Notes: a model not told the origin generated them from the sequence alone. A stretch of 64,000 nucleotides of DNA from Saprospiraceae bacterium (GCA_027488855.1 JAIYAV010000289.1:1-64000); one strand, 5' to 3'; positions 38,022 through 47,654 are shown, counted from the stretch's first letter. A program made the numbers and translations.

Positions 38022-38189
38022 TTCCCGATTTTTTTCTCAAAAGTAATCAAAAATAGCAGATGCAAGTCTTCCCTCTTGGGGTCAGTTGCCGCAAAACGGG
38101 CCGAAGCTCCCCCCAAGCGGGCAAAGTCGCCGCTGAAATGCCAGCCACATTCAAGAGATTTGCCTTGCTGATTGAGTAAAAAACCAAGC

Positions 38190-40169
38190 ATGACAAATCA
38201 ATCCATTTTACTAGGTTCCATGTTGCTGTCTCCACTGCTATTTCTGCTGCGGGGGCAACCGCGTTACTGGGCTGCCATACTGCTGCACCTGACGGTGATC
38301 GTAGCAAGTTCCAGCGCGGCCATAAGCGTATTTCAGGGGCAAGCCTGGGGGGTCGATACAGGTATTTACCTGCTGGGTGTACCCATTCGATTGGAATTGG
38401 ATGCGCTGAGTGCCTTTTTTGTAATGGTCATCAACCTCACCATGTTGACAGGTGCCTGGTATTCCGGGGGCTACCTCAAACCTTACGAATCCAGCAAAAG
38501 TGCCATTGAGTTGTCTTTTCACCGCTTTACTTATCTCTGGTTGCACCTGGCGATGATTGTGGTCGTTATGGTGCCGCAGGGAACGCCATTTTTATTTGCC
38601 TGGGAACTCATGACTTTGACTGCCTTTATCCTGGTCGCTTTTGAATGGGAAAAACCCGAATCGGTACATGCGGCGCTCAATTACCTGGTACAAATGCACG
38701 TTGGCTTTGTCTTTATCCTGATCGGCTTGTTTTTGATCCAATACCAGGGCGGGGGCAGTTTTAGTTTCAGCGGATTGGCAAAGACACAAATGCCAGTGCA
38801 GGCTTTTTTACTGCTTTTGGTTGGTTTTGCTTTTAAAGCCGGGTTTATGCCTTTCCACACCTGGTTGCCACACGCCCACCCTGCGGCACCTTCCCATGTA
38901 TCAGGGGTGATGTCGGGCGTCATCATCAAAATGGGGATTTACGGCATTTTGCGCTGTGTGATCTATTTGCCCAAGGAACATTGGATGACCATGGGTGCAA
39001 CCATTCTGATTGTATCGATCATCTCTGGCGTGATGGGTGTGATTTATGCGATCATGCAACACGACGTAAAAAAACTTCTGGCCTACCATAGTATTGAAAA
39101 CATTGGCATCATCGGCATCGGCATTGGGCTGGGCATGATGGGGTATGCACTGGGGCATCCGGTATTGGCAACTTTGGCTTTTGCCGGGGGCATTTTGCAC
39201 ATCCTGAACCATTCCTTGTTCAAATCACTGCTGTTTTACTCCGCAGGTTCGGTGTATCAACAAACCCATACCCGCTATGTGGAAAAACTGGGCGGTTTGA
39301 TCAAAAAAATGCCGTATACCGCATTCTTATTCTTGCTAGGCGCCCTGGCCATTTGTGGTTTGCCTCCTTTTAATGGTTTTATCTCCGAGTTTTTGATCTA
39401 CTACGGGGCTTTTAGCCACATTGGTGCAGGCGACATGAACGAGGCCTTGATCCTGCTGACTTGTATCCTGAGTTTGGCCTTGATTGGGGGCTTGGCTATT
39501 TTTTGCTTCACCAAGGTATTCAGTATCGTATTTCTGGGCTCAAGTCGCAGCTCTGCAACAACGGGAGCCCAGGAAGTAAGCCTGAGCATGTTGTTGCCAC
39601 AAGGTTTGATTGGTTTGGTCATTTTGGCGATTGGTTTGGTGCCTGGTTTCTTTGTACACTACATTGAGCAGGTGGCAGGGCTTTATCTTCCAGATGCCAG
39701 TTTGCCACATGCTTATTTGGATACGCTGCGCTATGTAGGCATTGCTTCGGGGATTTTCATCCTTCTGCTGGTTGTCCTGATTTTGTTGCGGAGCATCCAA
39801 CAGCGGCGGGTAGAAGTGGCTTATGGCCCAACCTGGGGTTGTGGTTACACGGGGGCTGATCCTGCATTACACCAATATACGGCTACCTCTTATGCCGATA
39901 ATTTTGTCCAATTGGCGGAACCTATTTTGGGCGTAGAAACCCACTATACCCCTTTTGCTGAAACGGAAATTTTCCCTCATACCCACCATTTTGAACGGCA
40001 TCAGCACGATCCAATGGAGGCCAATTTGGTGGAAAAACCGGGCAATGCCCTCTTGTACTACCTGCAAAAATCCGCTGTATTTCAATCCGGCAAATTGCAA
40101 CACTACCTCTGGTACGGATTGCTCTTTCTGATGGTGGTAGGCGCGATGTCTTACCTCAAGATACTTTAA
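38190..40169 (+). CDS. HyfB-like (NuoL/antiporter-like) membrane subunit of a Hyf-type complex
   Basis: FAWELMTLTAF, PFHTWLPHAHPAAPSHVSGVMSGVIIKMGIYGILR. Confidence 0.92.
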   Translation: MTNQSILLGSMLLSPLLFLLRGQPRYWAAILLHLTVIVASSSAAISVFQGQAWGVDTGIYLLGVPIRLELDALSAFFVMVINLTMLTGAWYSGGYLKPYESSKSAIELSFHRFTYLWLHLAMIVVVMVPQGTPFLFAWELMTLTAFILVAFEWEKPESVHAALNYLVQMHVGFVFILIGLFLIQYQGGGSFSFSGLAKTQMPVQAFLLLLVGFAFKAGFMPFHTWLPHAHPAAPSHVSGVMSGVIIKMGIYGILRCVIYLPKEHWMTMGATILIVSIISGVMGVIYAIMQHDVKKLLAYHSIENIGIIGIGIGLGMMGYALGHPVLATLAFAGGILHILNHSLFKSLLFYSAGSVYQQTHTRYVEKLGGLIKKMPYTAFLFLLGALAICGLPPFNGFISEFLIYYGAFSHIGAGDMNEALILLTCILSLALIGGLAIFCFTKVFSIVFLGSSRSSATTGAQEVSLSMLLPQGLIGLVILAIGLVPGFFVHYIEQVAGLYLPDASLPHAYLDTLRYVGIASGIFILLLVVLILLRSIQQRRVEVAYGPTWGCGYTGADPALHQYTATSYADNFVQLAEPILGVETHYTPFAETEIFPHTHHFERHQHDPMEANLVEKPGNALLYYLQKSAVFQSGKLQHYLWYGLLFLMVVGAMSYLKIL

Positions 40170-40197
40170 CCCTTTTGATGACCCAAAAGAAAGAAAA

Positions 40198-41109
40198 ATG
40201 TCAATTCTACTCTACTTACTTTATACCTGCTGCGCCCTATTGATTCCGGGGGTAATTGCCATCACCAAGGCCAAGCTTAGTGGTCGCAAAGGGCCTGGAT
40301 TGTGGCAGCCGATCTACGATATTTTGCGCCTTTTGAGCAAGGGTAGCGTATACAGTACAACTACTAGTTATTTGTTTCAATATGCTCCCCTGGTGAATTT
40401 TGCAGCGACTTTATTGGCCTTGGCCTTTATCCCGCTGGGAGACATTCCTGGCCTAATGCATTTTCAGGGCGACTTCGTCTTTTTTGCCTACCTACTGGGT
40501 TTAGGTAAGTTTTTGTTGATCCTGAATGCCATGGATACAGGCAGTGGTTTTGAAGGCATGGGTGCCAATCGTGAAGCGCTGTATTCTATGTTGGTTGAAC
40601 CAGCCTTTTTTATCGTCATGGGCTCAATGGCTTTGCTGAGTGGACACAATTCTTTTGTCGACATTTTTAGTCAATTTCAGGATACCAGTCAATACGCCAT
40701 TTTATTGGGTTTTCTGGGCGCCTACATCCTGGGACAAATTGCCATGGTGGAAAACAGTCGCCTCCCAGTGGACGATCCACGGACGCACCTGGAGTTGACG
40801 ATGGTTCACGAAGTAATGGTACTCGACAATAGTGGTTTTGATTTTGGAATCATCATGATCACCAATAGCCTCAAGTTTGGCATTTATGCTGGACTACTGG
40901 CCAATTTGATGGTGCCAATATGGTTGCCACTGGGTTTTCGGCTGGGTTTTGCCCTTTTGATTTCCTTGTTGTTTGGGGTGATGGTGGGCTTATTGGAGTC
41001 CTTTCGGGCACGCAACAAAATGGCGCGTAACCCCCAATTCATCCTCACGCTGTCGGCGGTTTCCTTGCTGTTCTTTTTTACCGTAATGATCATCGCCAAC
41101 CGGATTTAA
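40198..41109 (+). CDS. HyfC-like (NuoH-like) membrane subunit
   Basis: GRKGPGLWQPIYDILRLLSKG, GANREALYS, ENSRLPVDDPRTHLELTMVHE. Confidence 0.94.
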   Translation: MSILLYLLYTCCALLIPGVIAITKAKLSGRKGPGLWQPIYDILRLLSKGSVYSTTTSYLFQYAPLVNFAATLLALAFIPLGDIPGLMHFQGDFVFFAYLLGLGKFLLILNAMDTGSGFEGMGANREALYSMLVEPAFFIVMGSMALLSGHNSFVDIFSQFQDTSQYAILLGFLGAYILGQIAMVENSRLPVDDPRTHLELTMVHEVMVLDNSGFDFGIIMITNSLKFGIYAGLLANLMVPIWLPLGFRLGFALLISLLFGVMVGLLESFRARNKMARNPQFILTLSAVSLLFFFTVMIIANRI

Positions 41110-41132
41110 TCACCCTAAATAAACACAGACCT

Positions 41133-41762
41133 ATGCTTTTGCTACTGGCTTTTGGACTCACTTTGGTTTATATGGGGATTGCCGACCGGGTACGGCGGCT
41201 AATCGACATGTTGATTTTGCAGGGTGTATTGTTGTTTGGGATGGCCATTGTGCAGTTGCACCATATTGAAGTACTCAATTTGGTCTTCATTCTGCTGGAA
41301 ACCCTGGTGGTAAAAGCGGTGGTATTGCCACTTTTTTTGCTGCGGGTAAAAAAGAAAAACGAAATATCCCGGGTCAGCACCACTGCGGTATCGGGCTTTA
41401 GTAAAGGGTTGTGGATGGCAGTCATCATTGCTTTCAGCTTTACCGCCGGGCATTTGTTGCACGAGTCTTCGGATGCCATTCAGGCCAAGTATTTTTCGGT
41501 AGGCATTGCAGCCATTCTTACAGGCATCATGCTGATTGTCAAACACGACAAGGTGTTGACTCACTTGATGGGTTACCTGGTGCTGGAAAATGGAATATTC
41601 TTACTTACGCTGGCGGTGGGCGGCGAAATGCCAATCATTGTCAACGGGGCAATTTTGCTGGATATCGTACTGGCGGTGTTGGTGCTAGGTTTGATCATCA
41701 ACCGCTTGAGTACCAATTTTGGTGGTACAGCCTTGAGCCATCTTTCTGAATTGAAGGATTGA
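41133..41762 (+). CDS. HyfE-like (NuoK-like) membrane subunit
   Basis: GYLVLENGIFLLTLAVGGEMPIIVNGAILLDIVLAVLVLGLIINRL. Confidence 0.88.
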   Translation: MLLLLAFGLTLVYMGIADRVRRLIDMLILQGVLLFGMAIVQLHHIEVLNLVFILLETLVVKAVVLPLFLLRVKKKNEISRVSTTAVSGFSKGLWMAVIIAFSFTAGHLLHESSDAIQAKYFSVGIAAILTGIMLIVKHDKVLTHLMGYLVLENGIFLLTLAVGGEMPIIVNGAILLDIVLAVLVLGLIINRLSTNFGGTALSHLSELKD

Positions 41763-41918
41763 TTGAGTGGAGGGAATTTCATTCTGTCGACTCAATCAAG
41801 AGCTTAATTGGGGTTTTCGGGCGTTGGAGAGAAGCGCCCGAACTATGGGTTGGGGGAACTCGATTCCCCCACCTTTTAAAAAGAACAAGCATGTTTATTT
41901 TTAAGAACAAGCATATTT
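41759..41918 (+). promoter_or_regulatory. three consecutive hairpins plus a 16-bp direct repeat between hyfE-like and hyfF-like genes
   Basis: TTGATTGAGT/ACTCAATCAA, TTCGGGCG/CGCCCGAA, TGGGGGAA/TTCCCCCA; AAGAACAAGCATRTTT at 41881 and 41903. Confidence 0.65.
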
Positions 41919-41944
41919 AACCACGAGTCAAAAACGGCCATGTT

Positions 41945-43375
41945 ATGATTGCACTGTATTTATTCATCGCTTTGTGCTGTAGTGCCCTGGCTTTTGGGGT
42001 AAAACAACGCTGGGCAAGCGTACTGGCTGTATTGGCTTTTTTGAGCACTCAGTTGGGGCTCAATTATTACGCCTGGGAGCATCTCAACCAGAACGATTCT
42101 ATCTATTTTAGTTTCGATGCATTGGGTTTTATTTTTACTTCGGTATTGAGTATCATTAGTTTGCCCGTTTTTTACAACAGCTATCGCATGCTGGAGCACC
42201 AAACGGGGGAATGGCCAGACAAAAGAAAGGCCAGTCTTTACACCGCTGCCCTGATTGTACTCGTTGCCGTATTGACTTCCGTTTATTTTGCCGATAACTA
42301 TGGCATTTTGTGGGTGCTGATAGAAGTTTCAACCATTGCGCTGGCGGCACTGATCTATTTCTACCGCACCAAACTGGCCTTGGAGGCTACCTGGAAATAC
42401 ATTTTCCTCAGTTCTATAGGGATTTCACTGGTCTTGATCAGCCTTTTGTTTTTAAATGTAGCCATGCACCGCGACTCGGGTGCAAGTTTGCACATCAGCG
42501 CAGTGCTGCAAAATGCCAAAAACCTGGATCCCCTTTGGTTGAAAGTAGCTTTTGCCTTGATGGTAACCGGGTTGAGCACCAAGATGGGGGTTTTTCCCTT
42601 TCATACGGTGGGTATCGATGCCACGATGGTGGCCCCCCATCCGGTCAATGTACTCATGTCGACTGCCCTCAAAAATGCAGGTTTCGTTGCCGTATTTCGC
42701 CTGTATCAGGCAGTCATGCAAACATCGATTGCCGATTGGGCCAGTCATGTATTGTTGCTGGTCGGATTAATTTCTATTGCCCTCGCTGCGACCCAAACTC
42801 AACGTACCCAAAACCTCAATCGGATGTTGGGCTACTCGGGCTTGGAGCACGTAGGATTGGCCTTGGTGGCACTCTCTTTAGGGCCTATCGGGTTTTATGC
42901 GGCGGTTTTCCACCTCGTGTTGCACTCCTTCGCTAAGGCGGGCCTTTTCCTACAAATGGGGCAAGTCAACCAGATTTACGATCACCACTTTCCTGAAAAA
43001 AATGCGGCCTATTTCCATAGCAACCCCATTGGGTCTTTGGTAGTCTTGTTGGGGTATATCGGGATAATGGCACTGCCACCTTCCGGTTTGTTCAGTACAG
43101 AGTTGATGATTTTTTCTCAACTCGCTGCGCAAAAACAGTGGTGGGTACTGGTTTTAGTCCTCTTCTTGATGACCATTGTGCTCTTGACGCTGGGGCGACA
43201 GGTGATGAACATGCTCTACGGGATCAAAGCCCAAATCAAAACGGATGTGGCAGTGGTCAAGGTAGACGCACTGGAAATAATTGCCCAAGTCACCATACTG
43301 GGATTGATGATTTATATCGGATTCAATCCTCCGATTTTTTTGGTTGACCTTTTGAATCAAGCTTGCGTACGCTAA
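41945..43375 (+). CDS. HyfF-like (NuoN/L-like) membrane subunit
   Basis: LWVLIEVSTIALAALIYFYRT, VAPHPVNVLMSTALKNAGFVAVFRLYQ, MLGYSGLEHVGL. Confidence 0.92.
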   Translation: MIALYLFIALCCSALAFGVKQRWASVLAVLAFLSTQLGLNYYAWEHLNQNDSIYFSFDALGFIFTSVLSIISLPVFYNSYRMLEHQTGEWPDKRKASLYTAALIVLVAVLTSVYFADNYGILWVLIEVSTIALAALIYFYRTKLALEATWKYIFLSSIGISLVLISLLFLNVAMHRDSGASLHISAVLQNAKNLDPLWLKVAFALMVTGLSTKMGVFPFHTVGIDATMVAPHPVNVLMSTALKNAGFVAVFRLYQAVMQTSIADWASHVLLLVGLISIALAATQTQRTQNLNRMLGYSGLEHVGLALVALSLGPIGFYAAVFHLVLHSFAKAGLFLQMGQVNQIYDHHFPEKNAAYFHSNPIGSLVVLLGYIGIMALPPSGLFSTELMIFSQLAAQKQWWVLVLVLFLMTIVLLTLGRQVMNMLYGIKAQIKTDVAVVKVDALEIIAQVTILGLMIYIGFNPPIFLVDLLNQACVR

Positions 43376-43386
43376 ACATCGGATCT

Positions 43387-44925
43387 ATGGTACTGACAAC
43401 AGACAAAAAAAGCATCAGCATACACAACACGGAAGCCGTTTCGATAGCGGAGATTCCGGTGTTGGCTTACGCCGACTTCAAAGCACAGGTTTTAACATGG
43501 TTGCATTTTGAAAAATGTCATTGTGTAGCCTATTTCGCCTATCCATTTGCAGGCGGATTAAAATTCATCGCTGCGATTGCCGATGATTCCAATGCGCAGG
43601 TTTATTTGCTTTCACATGAGCAAATGGGGACTCAGGCCATCGAGTTGGACGCCCTTAGTGCTTCGGCAATGCCGATGCACATTTACGAGCGAGAAATTGC
43701 CGAAAACTATGGGGTCGTTTTTAACAACCATCCCTGGCCCAAGCCGGTGCGCTTTGCGTTCAACCGCTTCAACCAGGAGATGCAAGTCAACGACTATCCC
43801 TTTTATAAAATTGAGAGTGATCAACTCCACGAAGTAGGGGTTGGGCCTATTCACGCCGGCGTAATTGAACCGGGGCATTTCCGGTTTTTGTGCAATGGTG
43901 AGACGGTGTTGCACCTCGAAATTCAGTTGGGCTGGCAGCACCGTGGGGTGGAGCAATTGTATTTGGATAAAAAAACGCTATTGCAGCGCGCCATTCTTTC
44001 TGAAAACATTGCTGGTGATACGGCAGTAGGACACGCTACTGCATCTGCCTTGCTTACTGAAAGCCTAACGGGTGCCAATACTCAAAATACCATGCTCGAT
44101 ATTGAGCGAACCATTGCCCTGGAATGGGAACGCATCGCCATGGGCATTTTTGATTTGTCGAACCTCAATGTCGGGATTGCTTACCAATTGGCCAATTCAG
44201 TGTTTGGGGCACTGCGGACACCAGTCATCAATTTTTTCCAATCCTGGTGTGGCAACCGTTTTGGTAAAAGCCTGATCCGCCCGGGAGGCACCCATTATCC
44301 GCTGACCGATGAATTGGTCGCAAAAATGGTGGCCATCATGGATGATTTTGAGACCCGTTTTGATGCCATGGCCGAAAAAACTTTCCATTTGCCCTCTGTA
44401 CTGAACCGTTTTGACGGCATTGGCAAAGTGACCAAAAAACAAATGACACTGATCGGTGCAGTTGGCCAAGCGGCAAAGGCGGCAGGGCTCATTCGGGATA
44501 CCCGCTATACCCACCCGGTAATGGCCTACGAAACCCTCAAAGTATTGCCCGAAATGCAAAACAGCGGGGATGTATTGGCGCGTTTCACCCTACGCAGACT
44601 GGAGATCAAACAATCCATCAGGATGATTCGCCACTTGTTGGACATGCGGCAATACGTGGATCAGGAGTCTGGTTCGCCATTGAAACAAAGTGAATACAGC
44701 ATGAAACCCAATGCCTTCAGTTTGGCACTAGTAGAAGGCTGGAGGGGCGAAATCTGCCATTGCGCGATCACTGATGAAAATGGGAATTTGCAACATTACA
44801 AGGTCAAGGATCCTTCCTTCCACAATTGGTTGGCACTGGCACTGAGCTTGCGGAATCTGGAAATTTCCGATTTCCCCATCAACAACAAGAGTTATAATTT
44901 ATCCTACTGTGGATTTGATTTGTAA
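43387..44925 (+). CDS. HyfG-like (fused NuoC-NuoD-like) large subunit lacking Ni-ligand cysteines
   Basis: LGWQHRGVEQLY; L1 position reads ENIAGDTAVGH and L2 position DPSFHN (no Cys). Confidence 0.9.
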   Translation: MVLTTDKKSISIHNTEAVSIAEIPVLAYADFKAQVLTWLHFEKCHCVAYFAYPFAGGLKFIAAIADDSNAQVYLLSHEQMGTQAIELDALSASAMPMHIYEREIAENYGVVFNNHPWPKPVRFAFNRFNQEMQVNDYPFYKIESDQLHEVGVGPIHAGVIEPGHFRFLCNGETVLHLEIQLGWQHRGVEQLYLDKKTLLQRAILSENIAGDTAVGHATASALLTESLTGANTQNTMLDIERTIALEWERIAMGIFDLSNLNVGIAYQLANSVFGALRTPVINFFQSWCGNRFGKSLIRPGGTHYPLTDELVAKMVAIMDDFETRFDAMAEKTFHLPSVLNRFDGIGKVTKKQMTLIGAVGQAAKAAGLIRDTRYTHPVMAYETLKVLPEMQNSGDVLARFTLRRLEIKQSIRMIRHLLDMRQYVDQESGSPLKQSEYSMKPNAFSLALVEGWRGEICHCAITDENGNLQHYKVKDPSFHNWLALALSLRNLEISDFPINNKSYNLSYCGFDL

Positions 44926-44958
44926 GCCCAACCCAAAACTGGAAAAACAGGAAAAAAC

Positions 44959-45720
44959 ATGATCATTGAAGAAATAAACATCCTGCGCCAACATGGCTGG
45001 CAATACATTCCGGATCCACTAAAGGCCGAAGTACCGGCACCTTTTCGAGGCCGTCCGGAGATACAAGTGGGCATGAGTTTGGACATTCAGCAAGAATTGT
45101 TCGATTTGTGCCCCGTGGAAGCGATAGGGATGAATCCCCTGTCGATTGATTTGGGTAAATGTTACTTCTGTGGCGAATGTGCGATGGCGCACCCACAAGC
45201 CATTCGTTTTACCAGTGACCATCGGCTGGCCAGCAATGTTCGCCAACGGCTCATTGTAGCAGCGGGCGATACCCGTGGAATAGAACTGGATCCTGACAAA
45301 ATCCGCAAAGAGATTACCGCTATGTTCGGCCGTTCGCTCAAGTTGCGCCAGATTTCTGCCGCCGGAGAGAACAGCCACGAAGCAGAACTAAACGCCTGTG
45401 GCAATGTCAACTTTGACATGGGCCGTTATGGCATCGAATTTGTGGCTTCGCCACGCCATGCGGATGGCATCGTAATCACGGGCCCCATTTCGCAAAACAT
45501 GGCCGAAGCTACCGAGATATGCTACGAAGCAGTACCCGACCCAAAAATTGTCGTACTCGTTGGCTCTGACGCCATTAGTGGCGGCATCTTTGCGGGGAGT
45601 GGTGCCTTGAATCGCAGCTTTTTGGACAAGGTATCTATCGATCTTTACGTACCAGGGAATCCCCCGCATCCCTTAACCTTCATCAATGGCATTTTGGCGT
45701 TGAGCCGGAGCAGGTCATAA
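44959..45720 (+). CDS. HyfH-HyfI-like fusion (ferredoxin-like plus NuoB-like) with substituted cluster ligands
   Basis: LGKCYFCGECAMAHP; FVASPRHADGIVITGPISQNMAEA; VGSDAISGG; VPGNPPHP. Confidence 0.9.
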   Translation: MIIEEINILRQHGWQYIPDPLKAEVPAPFRGRPEIQVGMSLDIQQELFDLCPVEAIGMNPLSIDLGKCYFCGECAMAHPQAIRFTSDHRLASNVRQRLIVAAGDTRGIELDPDKIRKEITAMFGRSLKLRQISAAGENSHEAELNACGNVNFDMGRYGIEFVASPRHADGIVITGPISQNMAEATEICYEAVPDPKIVVLVGSDAISGGIFAGSGALNRSFLDKVSIDLYVPGNPPHPLTFINGILALSRSRS

Positions 45721-45880
45721 CCTGTTTCTGCTCAACATAATAAAACCCAGCATCTGGATTTGACCTTTTGCTGATTCGCCCAATTAAGAACAACTGGTTA
45801 CCCATCCACTGCGCAGGAATCTCTCCCTGTTGCGGCGAGGAGACTGTTTTTTCAAAAAAGGACTCAAACAAATATTCATT

Positions 45881-47503
45881 ATGGAACAACAAACCATTAT
45901 TCGCCCAAAAACTGGTTGGGCTGGATTCAAAGAAAACTGGTCAAAAGACCTGTTATCGGGATTTTTGGTGTCCCTGATTGCGTTACCACTGAGTTTAGGT
46001 ATCGCCGGAGCAAGTAACTTCCCTCCCATCATGGGTGTTATGACAGCCATAGTGGGCGGTATAGTTGTCGCTTTTTTTGCAGGCTCTGAATTGACCATTA
46101 AAGGCCCGGCTGCCGGGTTGATCGTTATTGTTGCTGGTGCCGTTGAAGAGCTTGGCAAAGGAGACAATGACCTCGGCTGGAAACTGGCACTAGGTGTAGT
46201 GGTTGTAGCAGGGGCCATTCAGGTGTTGTTTGGCATCTTTAAGGTAGCTAAACTGGCCGACTTTTTCCCACTTTCAGCGGTTCACGGGATGTTGGCTGCC
46301 ATTGGCATCATCATCATGTCCAAACAAATTCACCTGGCGGTAGGTATTTCTCCTGCTGAATTGAAGGGCAAGGAACCACTGGAACTCTTGGCTATGGTAC
46401 CCAATAGTTTATACCACATGGAGTACCACGTTGCCATCATCGGCCTAGTCAGTTTGGTGATCCTGTTTGGCTGGCAATTCATCAAAGTGAAAGCTTTGAA
46501 AAAATTTCCACCTGCTCTATTGGTTTTGATTGCAGGGGTGTTGATGGGCTTGTATTTCAATTTGTCGGCCCCTAGTTATGCCGACATCAAACCATTGGTG
46601 AATCCCGGCGATTTCAAATTGGCTTTTAATGCCAGTTTTGCCGGATTGAGCAGCGATTTGTTGCCGATTTTCCTGAAATACGTCCTGATGTTTACCCTGG
46701 TAGGTAGCCTTGAGTCTTTGTTGACGGGTAAAGCGATCGACCTGCTCGATCCGTACCAACGGAAGGCCAACTTGAGCAAAGACCTTACCGCAGTAGGGAT
46801 TGGCAACATGGTAGCTGGCTTTTTGGGAGGCTTACCAATGATTTCGGAGGTTGCGCGTAGTTCCGCCAATATCAGCAACGGTGGGCGGACCCGGTGGGCT
46901 AATTTGTTTCAGGGCGTATCACTTTTGGTATTTGTAGTGGTACTGACTCCACTGATTAAAATGGTGCCTGTCGCTTCCCTGGCAGCAATGCTGATCTTTG
47001 TGGGCTTCCGTTTGGCTGCTCCAAAAGAATTTGTACATGTATACCACATTGGCAAAGAACAGTTACTCATTTTTATTGTAACCGTTATTGCAACCATATC
47101 AACGGATTTATTGATTGGTGTAGGCACAGGAATCTTACTCAAATTGATCCTGCAATTGATTTCTGGAGTACCCCTTCGTTACATTTTCCGTCAGCCCATC
47201 AAAATGTCCATTTCTGAAGAGGAATACCTCCTGGAAGTGAGTGGTGCTGCGACCTTCAGCAATTTGCTCAATATCAAAAAACATTTGGATAAAGTGCCTG
47301 CTGGCTCCAATGTGCGCATCGATTTGGAAAAATCTCGTTATGTAGACCACACCGTGCTCGAAAACTTGCACAACTACAAACGCGAGCACGAGTTGGGGGG
47401 CGGTAATTTTCAGGTGACGGGTATTGAAGGGCACAAACCGCTGTCTGATCACCCATTGGCAGCACGTCGGAGCAAGAACGACGACATGATTCAGCGCTCT
47501 TAA
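45881..47503 (+). CDS. SulP-family inorganic anion transporter with STAS domain
   Basis: LSGFLVSLIALPLSLGIAGASNFPPIMGVMTAIVGGIVVAFFAGSELTIKGPAAGL; C-terminal STAS region. Confidence 0.95.
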   Translation: MEQQTIIRPKTGWAGFKENWSKDLLSGFLVSLIALPLSLGIAGASNFPPIMGVMTAIVGGIVVAFFAGSELTIKGPAAGLIVIVAGAVEELGKGDNDLGWKLALGVVVVAGAIQVLFGIFKVAKLADFFPLSAVHGMLAAIGIIIMSKQIHLAVGISPAELKGKEPLELLAMVPNSLYHMEYHVAIIGLVSLVILFGWQFIKVKALKKFPPALLVLIAGVLMGLYFNLSAPSYADIKPLVNPGDFKLAFNASFAGLSSDLLPIFLKYVLMFTLVGSLESLLTGKAIDLLDPYQRKANLSKDLTAVGIGNMVAGFLGGLPMISEVARSSANISNGGRTRWANLFQGVSLLVFVVVLTPLIKMVPVASLAAMLIFVGFRLAAPKEFVHVYHIGKEQLLIFIVTVIATISTDLLIGVGTGILLKLILQLISGVPLRYIFRQPIKMSISEEEYLLEVSGAATFSNLLNIKKHLDKVPAGSNVRIDLEKSRYVDHTVLENLHNYKREHELGGGNFQVTGIEGHKPLSDHPLAARRSKNDDMIQRS

Positions 47504-47604
47504 TCTTTGCTTATTTACCGATTTAGAAGGAAGTCCTTCAAAGCGTTTCATACCATTCTTTTTTAAATCTGTTTATTTGTAAAATTGTCTTTTCATATTG
47601 GTCA

Positions 47605-47629
47605 GGGTCGGCGTATCAAACGCCGACCC
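47605..47629. repeat. perfect hairpin GGGTCGGCGT-ATCAA-ACGCCGACCC
   Basis: 10-bp arms, in the leader of the DUF2490 gene. Confidence 0.7.
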
Positions 47630-47654
47630 ACTTTGCACCCAAAAAAATCACTCC

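Noticed and set aside
43387-45720. Functional group 4 NiFe hydrogenase (Hyf/formate hydrogenlyase)
   Set aside because: Ni-ligand cysteines and proximal cluster ligands are absent and no maturation genes are visible, so hydrogenase activity is not supported.
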